This document shows positions 1 to 8,140 of a stretch of 64,000 nt of DNA, piece after piece. The notes beneath the pieces were generated by a model, which did not search any database, had not been told where the DNA came from, and worked only from the letters and a program-made list of their open reading frames with translations. Position 1 is the stretch's first letter; every line of letters begins with the position of its first letter. This stretch comes from Saccharopolyspora erythraea (GTDB taxonomy: Bacteria > Actinomycetota > Actinomycetes > Mycobacteriales > Pseudonocardiaceae). The position numbers and the translations under genes were made by a program. The stretch is from the NCBI RefSeq assembly GCF_018141105.1, contig NZ_CP054839.1, positions 1,116,001 through 1,180,000 on the forward strand. Direction: 5' to 3'.

Positions 1-740
1 TGCTCGACGAACCGCAGCAGCTCGACGGGGAAGGGCAGCACGAGCGTCGAGTTCTTCTCCGCCGCCACCTCGACCACCGTCTCCAGCAGCCGCAGTTGCA
101 GCGCCGCCGGCGTGTCGGCCATGACGGTCGCGGCGTCGGCGAGGCGCTGCGACGCCTGGTACTCGCCGTCGGCGGCGATGACCCGGGAGCGCCGTTCCCG
201 CTCGGCCTCGGCCTGCCGGGCGATCGAGCGCTTCATCGACTCCGGCAGCGAGACGTCCTTGATCTCCACCCGGTCGATGTGCACGCCCCAGCCCAGCGCG
301 GGGTTGTCGATCATCAGCTCGAGCCCCTGGTTGAGCCGCTCCCGGTTGGACAGCAGGTCGTCGAGGTCGCTCTTGCCGATGATCGAGCGCAGCGAGGTCT
401 GCGCGACCTGACCGACCGCGAACAGGTAGTCCTCGACGTTGACGATGGCGCGCGCGGCGTCCTCCACCTTGAAGTAGACGACGGCGTCGACCCGCACGGT
501 CACGTTGTCGCGGGTGATGCCCTCCTGCGCCGGGACCGGCATCGTGACGATCTGGAGGTTGACCTTCCGCAGCCGGTCCACCACCGGGACGATCGTGGTC
601 AGGCCGGGCCCGCGGGTCTGCTCCTGCAGCCGGCCGAAGCGGAACACCACGCCGCGCTCGTACTGCTTGATGACCTTCACGGCCGAACCCACGTAGAGCA
701 CGACGAGCACGATTGCTACGAGCAACGCCTCGATGACCAT
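1..740 (-). CDS. SPFH/band 7 (stomatin-like) membrane protein, 3' end outside window
   Basis: Partial gene. The first 246 residues are visible and the C-terminus lies beyond base 1. Residues 2-19 form one hydrophobic N-terminal helix, followed at once by a stomatin-type SPFH domain that includes YERGVVFRFGRL, a basic turn (DRLRKVNLQ) and the conserved block VKDVSLPESMKRSIARQAEA in a close variant. Such proteins form oligomeric rings at the membrane and often act with an NfeD-type partner; no partner gene lies inside the window. The ATG at 740 is preceded by GGGGAG six bases upstream, which supports this start. It is divergent from the LOG gene at 992. The family assignment is firm, the cellular role is not. 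Confidence 0.9.
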   Translation of the reverse strand, partial: MVIEALLVAIVLVVLYVGSAVKVIKQYERGVVFRFGRLQEQTRGPGLTTIVPVVDRLRKVNLQIVTMPVPAQEGITRDNVTVRVDAVVYFKVEDAARAIVNVEDYLFAVGQVAQTSLRSIIGKSDLDDLLSNRERLNQGLELMIDNPALGWGVHIDRVEIKDVSLPESMKRSIARQAEAERERRSRVIAADGEYQASQRLADAATVMADTPAALQLRLLETVVEVAAEKNSTLVLPFPVELLRFVE

Positions 741-978
741 GGCAGGCTCCCCGGGCTCGATTCGCGGTCGTGCCCGGCGATCCGTCCCGTCCCCGTGTGA
801 ACCACCGTGATCGCCCGTGTCGGCGACGGATCGCCGAATTCACTCGATCTAACCCCTCGTATCGTACGCCCCGCACGCACCGCCGCGAAGCTCTTGAACA
901 GCGGAATCGTCGGCTCGGCGAGACCGGCGCGGCACGCCCGTGACACTGATGGCTCACCCGCCGTTCGCCGCGGGTGCT

Positions 979-984
979 TACTCT
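979..984 (+). promoter_or_regulatory. -10 element (TACTCT) of a leaderless LOG gene
   Basis: TACTCT is followed by seven bases and then the ATG at 992, with no Shine-Dalgarno. This is the usual layout of an actinobacterial leaderless transcript. The stretch 979-994 differs by one base from 37772-37787 before a TetR gene. The whole 741-991 interval is the divergent promoter region of the SPFH and LOG genes. Confidence 0.5.
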
Positions 985-991
985 CGATCGC

Positions 992-1777
992 ATGACGATT
1001 GAGGGCCCCTGGGGCACACCGAACGGTGCCGAGCACCCGCAGGAGAAGCAACGCGGACCGGTGGTCCTGCGCCGGTCGAGGCTCGCCGAGCCCACCACGA
1101 CCGACCAGCGCCTGCTCGACTCGCGCGGCCCGTCGGACTGGGTGCACACCGACCCGTGGCGGGTGCTGCGGATCCAGGCGGAGTTCGTCGAGGGCTTCGG
1201 TGCGCTGGCCGAGGTGCCCCGGGCGGTGACCGTCTTCGGATCGGCCAGAACCCCGCGGGAGCACCCCGAGTACGCCGCGGGCGTGGAGCTCGGCGCGGCG
1301 CTGGCCGCCATCGGCTGCGCGGTGATCACCGGGGGCGGCCCCGGCACCATGGAGGCGGTCAACCGGGGCGCCTCGGAGGCGGGCGGCCTCTCGATCGGGC
1401 TGGGCATCGAACTGCCCTTCGAGCAGGGGCTCAACCCGTGGGTCGACCTCGGCGTCAACTTCCGCTACTTCTTCGCGCGCAAGACGATGTTCATCAAGTA
1501 CGCGCAGGCGTTCATCTGCCTGCCCGGCGGCTTCGGCACGATGGACGAGCTGTTCGAGTCGCTGACGCTGGTGCAGACCAAGAAGGTCACCAAGTTCCCC
1601 GTGGTGCTCTTCGGCAAGTCCTACTGGCAGGGCCTCTACGACTGGGTGCGCGACAGCATGCTCGCCACCGGCAAGATCGGCGAGAAGGAAATGGGCTTGT
1701 TGCACCTGACCGACGACATCGATGATGCCGTGAGCATCGTCGAGGAGGCGTACCAGGCTTGGGAGGCCGCGCATTGA
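992..1777 (+). CDS. LOG-family protein (TIGR00730), first of two in tandem
   Basis: A 261-residue Rossmann-fold protein of the LOG family (cytokinin riboside 5'-monophosphate phosphoribohydrolase type, often misnamed lysine decarboxylase). Its hallmark motifs are GGGPGTMEAV near residue 113 and PGGFGTMDEL near residue 178, which bind nucleotide and hold the catalytic Arg/Glu. Family members release a base from nucleoside monophosphates. An N-terminal extension of about 70 residues with an acidic/basic mix precedes the core, as in other actinobacterial long-form members. The ATG at 992 is preferred over a GTG at 974 because of the -10 box seven bases upstream. Its stop codon overlaps the TTG start of the next LOG gene, so the two are coupled. 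Confidence 0.85.
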   Translation: MTIEGPWGTPNGAEHPQEKQRGPVVLRRSRLAEPTTTDQRLLDSRGPSDWVHTDPWRVLRIQAEFVEGFGALAEVPRAVTVFGSARTPREHPEYAAGVELGAALAAIGCAVITGGGPGTMEAVNRGASEAGGLSIGLGIELPFEQGLNPWVDLGVNFRYFFARKTMFIKYAQAFICLPGGFGTMDELFESLTLVQTKKVTKFPVVLFGKSYWQGLYDWVRDSMLATGKIGEKEMGLLHLTDDIDDAVSIVEEAYQAWEAAH

Positions 1778-2325
1778 ACGAGGAGTCGGCAACGGTGGCG
1801 GTCTGCGTCTACTGCGCGTCCCGCCCGGTCCCGCAGCACCACCTCGACCTGGCCGCCGAGGTCGGCACGGGCATCGCCAAGCGCGGCTGGTCGCTGGTCT
1901 CCGGCGGCGGCCGGGTGTCGATGATGGGCGAGGTGACGCGCGCCGCCAGGGCGGGCGGTGCGCGGACCGTCGGCGTGATCCCGCGGGCGCTGGTCGACCT
2001 GGAGGTCGCCGACAGCGACTCCGACGAACTGCTGGTCGTCGACACCATGCGCGAGCGCAAGGGCCTGATGGACGCGCACGCCAGCGCGTTCCTGGCCCTG
2101 CCGGGCGGCATCGGCACGTGCGAGGAGCTGTTCGAGGTGTGGACCTCGCGCTACCTCGGCATGCACGCCAAGCCGGTGGTGCTGCTGGACCCGGAGGGCC
2201 ACTACCGCGGGCTGCTGGACTGGCTGCACGGCATGGTCGACAGCGGTTTCGCGAGCAGCAGCTCGCTGGACGCGCTGACCGTCGTCACCGACGTGGAGGC
2301 CGCGCTCGACGCCTGCGCGCCGTGA
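1774..2325 (+). CDS. LOG-family protein (TIGR00730), second copy (Rv1205-like)
   Basis: A 183-residue LOG-type phosphoribohydrolase with the same signature motifs as its neighbour: SGGGRVSMMGEV near residue 40 and PGGIGTCEELFE near residue 110. By family and gene order it corresponds to M. tuberculosis Rv1205, a LOG that makes cytokinin bases. The start is read as TTG at 1774, overlapping the upstream TGA (TTGA), with GGGAGG eight bases before it. A TTG at 1759 lacks such a site. The short form begins almost directly at the Rossmann core, unlike the long upstream copy. The cognate nucleotide of either copy cannot be told from sequence. Confidence 0.88.
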   Translation: MNEESATVAVCVYCASRPVPQHHLDLAAEVGTGIAKRGWSLVSGGGRVSMMGEVTRAARAGGARTVGVIPRALVDLEVADSDSDELLVVDTMRERKGLMDAHASAFLALPGGIGTCEELFEVWTSRYLGMHAKPVVLLDPEGHYRGLLDWLHGMVDSGFASSSSLDALTVVTDVEAALDACAP

Positions 2326-2339
2326 ACGCTCCGGGCCGT

Positions 2340-2368
2340 GCGGGCGTGGTGGCAGCCCGCGCGCCCGC
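2340..2368. terminator. possible hairpin between convergent genes
   Basis: GCGGGCG (2340-2346) pairs with CGCCCGC (2362-2368) just after the LOG stop at 2325 and before the convergent hydrolase ends at 2465. There is no T-run, so a terminator role is only likely by position. The rest of 2326-2464 shows no gene. Confidence 0.3.
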
Positions 2369-2464
2369 AGCGACGCCCCGAACGGTAGGTGCGCCAGGAC
2401 TTCGCGCCAGGTGACAGCCCGCGCGGCCGCGGCGGCGCCCGTCCCGCCGGCCGCGGCCTGGAGG

Positions 2465-4060
2465 TCAGCCCAGCGGGATGTCCAGCCGGGACGGCGCACC
2501 GGCCGGTGAGTCGAAGCCGACGCGCGAGCCCGCCTGCGCGCTGCTGCCGTAGCGGGGGTCGAGGGTGTCGACGACCAGTACCAGCCGGTGCCCGGCCGGC
2601 ACGGTCCAGAGCCCGGGCTCCAGTGCCAGCTCGACCCGCTGCGGGCCACCCGATGCGCCGCCGTGCAGCGTCACGGGTTTGTGGCTGATCAGGCTGCCCG
2701 CGCCGAAGGCGTCCACGTCGTAGAGGTAGGCGAACAGCGTCGTGTCGTCGGAGTCGGAGGTGACCGTCGTGCTGAGCCTCGGCGTGCCGCTGACCGTCAC
2801 CGCGCGCGGGTAAGGATCGGTGGCCCACACCCCGGCCCCGCGGCGGTCGACCAGCGGGGTGAACACTCCGACGGGAATGCCGAAGCCCTGGAGGATTCCG
2901 CTGATCATCACCGGCCCGCTGTCGGCCAACGTGGGAACTTCGGCGGAGATCGAGTGCTGCCAGCCGGCACCGGGCTGGGTGGTCAGCCCGCCGGTGACGG
3001 GCGCGAGCGGGTGGCGCGGTTCGGGCGCGCCGAGGTAGCGGGTGTCGACCCGGCCGGTGACCGAGTCCCAGTCCGGGTACCCGCGCCACGGTCCGCCGTT
3101 GATCGGCTTGAGCCGCACCGGGTTCTCCCCGCCGATGCCGTTGGGGACGTCCCGCAGGTGGTGGTCGAACCAGCGCCGGGTGGAGTCCCAGACGTCGTTG
3201 GGCAGGCCCGCCGCGCCGAAGATCTCCGGGGTCGCGTGGTCGCCGGGCGAGAGCATGAGGCGCTTGGGGCCGCGCAGGTCCTCGTAGAGGTCGGCCATCT
3301 GCTGCGGCGGGAAGAGCGAGTCCTCCCAGGCGTTGGCGATCATCACCGCGGTGCCGTTGGCGTTGATCGCGTCCACGACGGTGGCCGGTGAGCGCTCCGG
3401 GACCAGGTGCAGGGCGTCCTCGATCCGGCCCTCGCGGTACGCGCGCTCCAGCTCGGCGAGGTCCGAGCCGAACCGGCCGGTCAGGTGGCCCGCCCCGAGC
3501 AGCAACTCGGAACCCTGCGCGTTCACGGTGCCGTTCGGGTACAGCGACTTCTCCAGGTCCGCCCAGCCGCTCATCGCCGAGACGGCCCGCACGCGCGGGT
3601 CGGCGGCGGCGGTCAGGGCGCTGATGCCCGCGCCGTAGGAGATCCCGGCCATGCCGACGCGGCCGGGGTCGGCCCCGGTGTTGGCCACCGCCCAGTCGAT
3701 GACCTTCGACGCGTCGGCGACGTCCTCGGCCCCGGCGACCTCGACCGCGCCGCCGGAGGCCCAGAAGCCGCGCGCGGTGTAGGTGACGACCACGTATCCG
3801 GAGTTGTAGGCGAGATCGGCCGCGGCGCCGACGTACTCCAGGTTCGGTGTGGCCCAGCTGGCCGGCATCACCAGCAGCGGGAACGGACCGTCACCGGCCG
3901 GCTCGATCACCTTGGCGTCGAGGGCGACGCCGTCGGCGCCGGGAATCGTCTCGTGGCGGACGGTGACGCCTGGCGGGGCGGTGGACGCGGTCGGGGGGAC
4001 CACGGGAACGGCGAGGGCCGCGACGACGGCCGCGGTCGCGAGGGTGAGCAGGCGGCGCAC
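2465..4060 (-). CDS. secreted CocE/NonD-type alpha/beta hydrolase
   Basis: A 531-residue serine hydrolase of the X-Pro dipeptidyl-peptidase S15/CocE class, related in position and type to M. tuberculosis Rv1215c. Residues 1-28 are a signal peptide (MRRLLTLATA then an Ala/Val-rich core ending near TASTA). The catalytic hydrolase domain carries the nucleophile in GISYGAG (Ser141) and a likely His in PGDHATPE. The last ~200 residues form the beta-sandwich typical of this family, starting near HPLAPVTGG. The GTG start has a perfect AAGGAGGT four bases upstream. It is probably exported and cleaves esters or peptides outside the cell; the substrate is unknown. It is divergent from folP2. Confidence 0.87.
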   Translation of the reverse strand: MRRLLTLATAAVVAALAVPVVPPTASTAPPGVTVRHETIPGADGVALDAKVIEPAGDGPFPLLVMPASWATPNLEYVGAAADLAYNSGYVVVTYTARGFWASGGAVEVAGAEDVADASKVIDWAVANTGADPGRVGMAGISYGAGISALTAAADPRVRAVSAMSGWADLEKSLYPNGTVNAQGSELLLGAGHLTGRFGSDLAELERAYREGRIEDALHLVPERSPATVVDAINANGTAVMIANAWEDSLFPPQQMADLYEDLRGPKRLMLSPGDHATPEIFGAAGLPNDVWDSTRRWFDHHLRDVPNGIGGENPVRLKPINGGPWRGYPDWDSVTGRVDTRYLGAPEPRHPLAPVTGGLTTQPGAGWQHSISAEVPTLADSGPVMISGILQGFGIPVGVFTPLVDRRGAGVWATDPYPRAVTVSGTPRLSTTVTSDSDDTTLFAYLYDVDAFGAGSLISHKPVTLHGGASGGPQRVELALEPGLWTVPAGHRLVLVVDTLDPRYGSSAQAGSRVGFDSPAGAPSRLDIPLG

Positions 4061-4211
4061 ACCGACCTCCTTGTCGAGTGGCGTGGGGCACAGCGATCAG
4101 CAGTAAACATGAACCTACTCTCGGGTAGCAAGTGGCTAGCAGGTCGCGGGGAACCAGCGCCACACACCTGGGCGTGCCGCACCTGCGCACGTCCATGCCA
4201 GGATTTGACGG

Positions 4212-5081
4212 GTGAAGCCACTGCGGTTCGGCGACAAGGACCTGCCGGCAGATCGCCCGCTGGTGATGGCGATCGTGAACCGGACCAGGGACTCCTTCTA
4301 CGACCGGGGGCGCACGTTCGAGACGTCCGCCGCGGCCGAGGCCGTCGACCGCGCGGTCGAGGACGGGGCCGACATCGTCGACATCGGCGGCGTGCGCGCC
4401 GGGGCGCAGGGCGAGACCGTCGACGCGGCCGAGGAGGCCCGCCGGGTGGCGCCCTTCGTCGCGGCGGTGCGCGAGCGCCACCCGGGGCTGGTGATCAGCG
4501 TCGACACCTGGCGCCACGAGGTCGCCCGGCACGTCTGCGACGCCGGTGCCGACCTGCTCAACGACACCTGGGCCGGTGTGGACCCGCGGCTGGCCGAGGT
4601 CGCCGCCGAGTTCGGCGTCGGCGTCGTCTGCTCCCACACCGGCGGGTTGCCGCCTCGCACCGACCCCCACCGGGTCCGCTACGCCGACGTCGTCGCCGAG
4701 GTGACCGCCGAGCTCGTCGAGCGAGCCGAGCGGATGGTGCGCATCGGCGTGCCCGCGCACGGCGTGCTGATCGACCCGACGCACGACTTCGGCAAGAACA
4801 CCTGGCACGGGCTGGCGCTGCTGCGCCGCGTCGACGAGCTGGTGGCGACCGGCTGGCCGGTGCTGATGGCGCTGTCCAACAAGGACTTCGTCGGTGAGAC
4901 CCTCGGCGCCGGGGTCGACGAGCGGCTGGAGGGGACGCTGGCGGCGACCGCGGTCGCCGCGTGGGTCGGGGCACGGGTCTTCCGGGCGCACCACGTCCGG
5001 GAGACGCGGCGCGTGGTGGAGATGGTCGCGAGCATCGCGGGCACCCGGCCGCCCGAGCAGGTGCTCCGCGCCCTGGCCTGA
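4212..5081 (+). CDS. folP2: dihydropteroate synthase-like protein FolP2
   Basis: A 289-residue TIM-barrel protein of the dihydropteroate synthase family. The N-terminal strand reads NRTRDSFYDRG instead of the canonical NVTPDSFSDGG, and the second loop reads DIGGVRAGAQGE where true synthases have DIGGESTRPG. These changes, and the match in gene order to Rv1207, mark it as the FolP2 paralogue, which in mycobacteria is reported not to supply dihydropteroate synthase activity. GTG at 4212 follows CAGGAT and seven bases, a leaderless layout. In M. tuberculosis a glucosyl-3-phosphoglycerate synthase gene follows; it is absent here. Its real reaction is unknown. Confidence 0.85.
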   Translation: MKPLRFGDKDLPADRPLVMAIVNRTRDSFYDRGRTFETSAAAEAVDRAVEDGADIVDIGGVRAGAQGETVDAAEEARRVAPFVAAVRERHPGLVISVDTWRHEVARHVCDAGADLLNDTWAGVDPRLAEVAAEFGVGVVCSHTGGLPPRTDPHRVRYADVVAEVTAELVERAERMVRIGVPAHGVLIDPTHDFGKNTWHGLALLRRVDELVATGWPVLMALSNKDFVGETLGAGVDERLEGTLAATAVAAWVGARVFRAHHVRETRRVVEMVASIAGTRPPEQVLRALA

Positions 5082-5256
5082 CGAGGCCCGTTCGCGGCGC
5101 TCGGCTGCCCTGGCGGTGGGTGGTGCTTCGGGCGGAGGTGTCGCACTCGGAGGCGGCGCCAGGTCGAAGGCACTGCGGTCGGAGGCGGCCTGGACGGACG
5201 TGGCCCGGGGCGGAGGCGCCTCGGGCGGAGGTCCGGAAATGGTGGGCGGCCGGTGG

Positions 5257-5586
5257 TCAGCTCGTGCGGAAGGCCTGGTCGACCAGCTCGGAGACGCCAT
5301 CGGCCGGGACGTCCGGGCGGACCACGAGCAGCACCGGGGCCAGCCTGATCCACCGCGCCTTCACCCTGGGGGCGCTGGGCTTGGCCGCCGCGAGCTCGTC
5401 GGCGAGCTCCTCGAGCCGCCACTGCGCCTCGTCGCGTTCCAGGATCGGGTCCGGGTGCGCGGCGATCACGTCGACCAGCGCGTTGACGTAGGTGCGGAGC
5501 TGGTCGAGCGCGCTGTTGCCGCCGACCGCCGCGGCGGCGTCGGGCCGCGCGTCCGGCTGGTCCGAGCGGTCGCTGTCGTTGCGCAC
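5257..5586 (-). CDS. hypothetical protein, 109 aa
   Basis: Unrecognised small protein. Residues 1-25 are polar and probably disordered (Asp, Ala, Gly-rich); residues 27-75 are predicted helical with an acidic, heptad-like stretch (LERDEAQWRLEELADELAAA), and the C-terminal part (RWIRLAPVLLVVRPDVPADG) looks like a small alpha/beta unit. There is no signal peptide, membrane segment or cysteine. It is convergent with folP2 and divergent from the PadR gene. Codon use resembles the neighbours, which supports a real gene. I assign no function. Confidence 0.6.
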   Translation of the reverse strand: MRNDSDRSDQPDARPDAAAAVGGNSALDQLRTYVNALVDVIAAHPDPILERDEAQWRLEELADELAAAKPSAPRVKARWIRLAPVLLVVRPDVPADGVSELVDQAFRTS

Positions 5587-5715
5587 TTCGGGGAGCTCCT
5601 CGATCGCTCGCGGGTACCGGCGATCCCGAAGTCTGCTGCAGCGGTGGGCACGAACGGGGATGTCGCCACGTTATTCAACCGATCGGGGCAACTCCGGCGA
5701 ACCGCCGCGGGCGAT

Positions 5716-5761
5716 GTGATGCACGTCATCACCGGTCCAGATCGCGAAAGGACCTAGGTCC
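5716..5761. promoter_or_regulatory. two palindromes upstream of the PadR gene
   Basis: GTGATG (5716-5721) and CATCAC (5727-5732) form an inverted repeat around a five-base spacer. Eighteen bases on, GGACCTAGGTCC (5750-5761) is a perfect 12-bp palindrome that ends about 52 bases before the PadR start. Both lie in the 227-bp divergent region 5587-5813. They are candidate operators for PadR autoregulation. Confidence 0.4.
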
Positions 5762-5813
5762 CCTTGCGGGAAGGCGATGACAGTGGTCGGAAATATCCGT
5801 AGAGTCGCTACTC

Positions 5814-6155
5814 GTGAAGGCTGATGCGTTGCGCGGTCACCTGGACGCTCTGCTCCTCGCCACGCTCGACGGCAGGGAGCTTCACGGGTACGCAATCATC
5901 GAGGCGCTGCAACAACGCAGCGGGGGTGCCCTCGACCTGCCCACCGGCACCGTCTACCCCGCGCTGCGCCGGCTCGAGCGCGCCGGGTACGTGCACAGCT
6001 CGTGGAGCACGGTCGGCGGCAGGCAGCGGCGCACGTACCGCCTGACACATTCGGGGGTGCAGACCCTGCAGGCCGAACGCCGCGCGTGGCGCGAGTTCAC
6101 CACGGCGATCGAGGGCGTGCTGGTCAAGCGGCCCCCGGCGCCCGTGCAGGCGTAG
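5814..6155 (+). CDS. PadR-family transcriptional regulator
   Basis: A 113-residue protein made of one PadR winged helix: LDALLLATLDGRELHGYAII is the family N-terminus and LPTGTVYPALRRLERAGYV the recognition-helix region, followed by the wing (GRQRRTYRLT). A short C-terminal helix provides the dimer interface (small PadR subfamily). GTG at 5814 follows TAGAGT by eight bases, so the mRNA is probably leaderless. It is divergent from the hypothetical gene at 5586 and upstream of the DivIVA-like gene. The ligand and target are unknown; the palindromes just upstream suggest autoregulation. Confidence 0.88.
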   Translation: MKADALRGHLDALLLATLDGRELHGYAIIEALQQRSGGALDLPTGTVYPALRRLERAGYVHSSWSTVGGRQRRTYRLTHSGVQTLQAERRAWREFTTAIEGVLVKRPPAPVQA

Positions 6156-6235
6156 CCCGGTACCTCGCGCCGCTGGTCGCCGCGTCCGCGCAGGCCGAGC
6201 CGTGCGGCTCGGGCGCCGCGTGCCACGATCTGGGT

Positions 6236-6583
6236 GTGGCTAGTGCGCTGATCTACCTGCTCGTCGTGCTCGCGGTCGCCGCAGTGATCTACCTGCTCGC
6301 CTCGCTGGTCTTCGGCCGCGGCGAGCAGCTGGAGGCGTTGCCGCCCGGCTCGACCCCGACCCGGCTGCCACCCGCCGATGTCGAAGGCTCCGACGTGCGC
6401 GCGCTGCGCTTCCAGCAGGTGCTCCGCGGCTACAAGGCGGCGGAGGTCGACTGGGCGCTGGAGCGGGTCGCCGGCGAGCTCGACGAGCTCCGCGGCCGCA
6501 TCGCCGTGCTGGAACGCCAGCTCGACGCGGCGGGCGAGGAGATCAGGCGGAGCCGGGCCGAGCGCGCCGAGGAGGAGCTGTGA
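6236..6583 (+). CDS. membrane-anchored DivIVA-domain protein
   Basis: A 115-residue protein with one N-terminal transmembrane helix (residues ~4-23, LIYLLVVLAVAAVIYLLASL). It continues with a short linker and a DivIVA-type segment, FQQVLRGYKAAEVDWALERV, followed by a coiled coil rich in Glu, Leu and Arg to the C-terminus. The RGYKxxEVD motif is the signature of DivIVA/Wag31-domain proteins, which bind curved membrane or cell-pole partners. By position it matches Rv1209. GTG at 6236 lies six bases after CACGAT. Its last four bases (GTGA) overlap the glycosylase gene, so the two are coupled. The function is probably in cell envelope or division, but this is inference. Confidence 0.78.
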   Translation: MASALIYLLVVLAVAAVIYLLASLVFGRGEQLEALPPGSTPTRLPPADVEGSDVRALRFQQVLRGYKAAEVDWALERVAGELDELRGRIAVLERQLDAAGEEIRRSRAERAEEEL

Positions 6584-7167
6584 GCACGCACGGCGACGTC
6601 GTCGTCGGTGCGGACGGACTCGCCCGCTGCCCCTGGGGCGCGAGCACGCCGGACTACGTGGAGTACCACGACACCGAGTGGGGCCGCGTCCTGCACGGCG
6701 ACCGCGCGCTGTTCGAGCGGATCACGCTGGAGTCGTTCCAGTCCGGTCTGTCGTGGCTGACCATCCTCCGCAAGCGAGAGGCGTTCCGCACCGCCTTCGC
6801 CGGCTTCGACCCCGAGCGGGTGGCCGGTTTCGGGGAGCACGACCGGGCGCGGCTGCTGGCCGACGCCGGGATCGTGCGCAACCGCGCCAAGATCGACGCC
6901 GCCATCCGCAACGCCGGGGCGGTGCTGGGGCTCGACCGGCCGTTGGACGAGCTGCTGTGGTCGTTCGCGCCGCCCGCCGACGGCCGGACGCGGCCGGCGG
7001 CCCTCGCGGACGTGCCCGCGACGACACCGGAGTCCACCGCGATGGCCAAGGAGCTCAAGCGCCGCGGCTTCGTGTTCGTGGGGCCCACCACGTGCTACGC
7101 GCTGATGCAGGCCACCGGCATGGTCGACGACCACCTCGAGGGCTGCTGGAGAGCCGCCTCCGGCTGA
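6580..7167 (+). CDS. tag: DNA-3-methyladenine glycosylase I
   Basis: A 195-residue base-excision repair glycosylase that removes 3-methyladenine from alkylated DNA. The structural zinc ligands of the family are all present with the spacing of E. coli Tag: Cys17 and His30 at the N-terminus, His185 and Cys189 at the C-terminus (HLEGC). The catalytic-pocket glutamate is Glu51 in TLESFQSGLSW. The length is typical. The GTG start overlaps the stop of the DivIVA-like gene by four bases. It corresponds to Rv1210 (tagA) in the conserved gene order. Confidence 0.95.
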   Translation: MSTHGDVVVGADGLARCPWGASTPDYVEYHDTEWGRVLHGDRALFERITLESFQSGLSWLTILRKREAFRTAFAGFDPERVAGFGEHDRARLLADAGIVRNRAKIDAAIRNAGAVLGLDRPLDELLWSFAPPADGRTRPAALADVPATTPESTAMAKELKRRGFVFVGPTTCYALMQATGMVDDHLEGCWRAASG

Positions 7168-7351
7168 AGGCTGCCTGCGGCCCATGGTCGCCCGGCCACG
7201 CCGCTACGCAGCCGTCCACCCACGCCGCTGCCCGTACCGGCCGCAAGGCCGCCCGGTCGCCCCGGTCCGCTGACCGCACGCACCGCCCCGCCGCACCGGC
7301 CGGCCGCCGCACCGGTCCGCGACGCGCGGAACCGGCGCGACGGCTCGCGGC

Positions 7352-8140
7352 TCAGTGCCCGGTGAAGTTCGGGTTCCGCTTCTCGGTGAAGGCCGCCACC
7401 GCCTCCCGGTGGTCGGCGGTGCGCCCGGCCTCCGCCTGCGCACCCGCCTCCACGGCGAGCGCCTCGTCGAGGCCCTCGGCCGCAGCCGCGAGCAGGGTTT
7501 CCTTGATGCGGGCGTAGGCGCTGGTCGGTCCGGCGGCCATCCGCGACGCCAGCTCGGCGGCGGCCATGGCCGCCTCGCCCTCGCCGACCAGGCGGTTGAC
7601 CATGCCGATGCGCAGCGCCTCCTCGGCGGCGACCGGCTCGGCCAGCAGCAGCATCTCCATCGCGCGCCCGTAGCCGATCAGCCGGGGCAGCGTCCACGAC
7701 ACGCCGGAGTCGGTGGACAGCCCGACGTTGGCGAAGGCCATCAGGAACTTCGCGTCGGAGGAGGCGATCCGCAGGTCGCACGCATAGGCCAGGGAGGCGC
7801 CCGCGCCGGCCGCGGTGCCGTTGACGGCCGCGATCACCGGCTTGGGCATCGTCGCGACCGCGCGGATCATCGGGTTGTAGTGCTCCTCCACCGTCCGCAG
7901 CGGCGCCGGGTCGTCGGCCTGCAGCAGGGCGACGTGCTCCTTGAGGTCCTGGCCCGCGCAGAAGGCCTTGCCCGCGCCGGTGATCACGACGGCGCGGACC
8001 GCGTCATCGGCTGCGGCCTCCCGCAGCGCGCCGATCAGCGCCTGCTTGAGCTCGACGTTGAGCGAGTTGAAGCTCTCCGGCCGGTTCAACGTGAGCAGGC
8101 GCACACCCTCGGTGTCTTGGGTCAGCAGTACGTCGGACAC
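7352..8140 (-). CDS. enoyl-CoA hydratase/isomerase family protein
   Basis: A 262-residue crotonase-fold protein. The oxyanion-hole segments are AFCAGQDLKEH (residues ~65) and NGTAAGAGASLAY (residues ~110). In the active-site loop STDSGVSW there is an Asp where PaaG-type isomerases carry theirs, and no Glu of the mitochondrial-hydratase type. It may therefore be a PaaG-like 1,2-epoxyphenylacetyl-CoA or 3,2-enoyl-CoA isomerase rather than a classical hydratase. GTG at 8140 with AGGGCGAG upstream is preferred. It stands alone between tag and DUF3117. The intergenic stretch 7168-7351 shows no feature. Confidence 0.88.
   Translation of the reverse strand: MSDVLLTQDTEGVRLLTLNRPESFNSLNVELKQALIGALREAAADDAVRAVVITGAGKAFCAGQDLKEHVALLQADDPAPLRTVEEHYNPMIRAVATMPKPVIAAVNGTAAGAGASLAYACDLRIASSDAKFLMAFANVGLSTDSGVSWTLPRLIGYGRAMEMLLLAEPVAAEEALRIGMVNRLVGEGEAAMAAAELASRMAAGPTSAYARIKETLLAAAAEGLDEALAVEAGAQAEAGRTADHREAVAAFTEKRNPNFTGH

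Noticed and set aside
5115-5245. Clustered GGCGGAGG motifs as a tandem repeat or regulatory array
   Set aside because: Five copies occur, but at irregular spacing in a GC-rich gap between convergent gene ends. They probably reflect composition.
7168-7351. A plus-strand extension of the tag gene or a small ORF
   Set aside because: The tag protein ends with its complete zinc motif HLEGC. The C-rich sequence after it has only chance frames.
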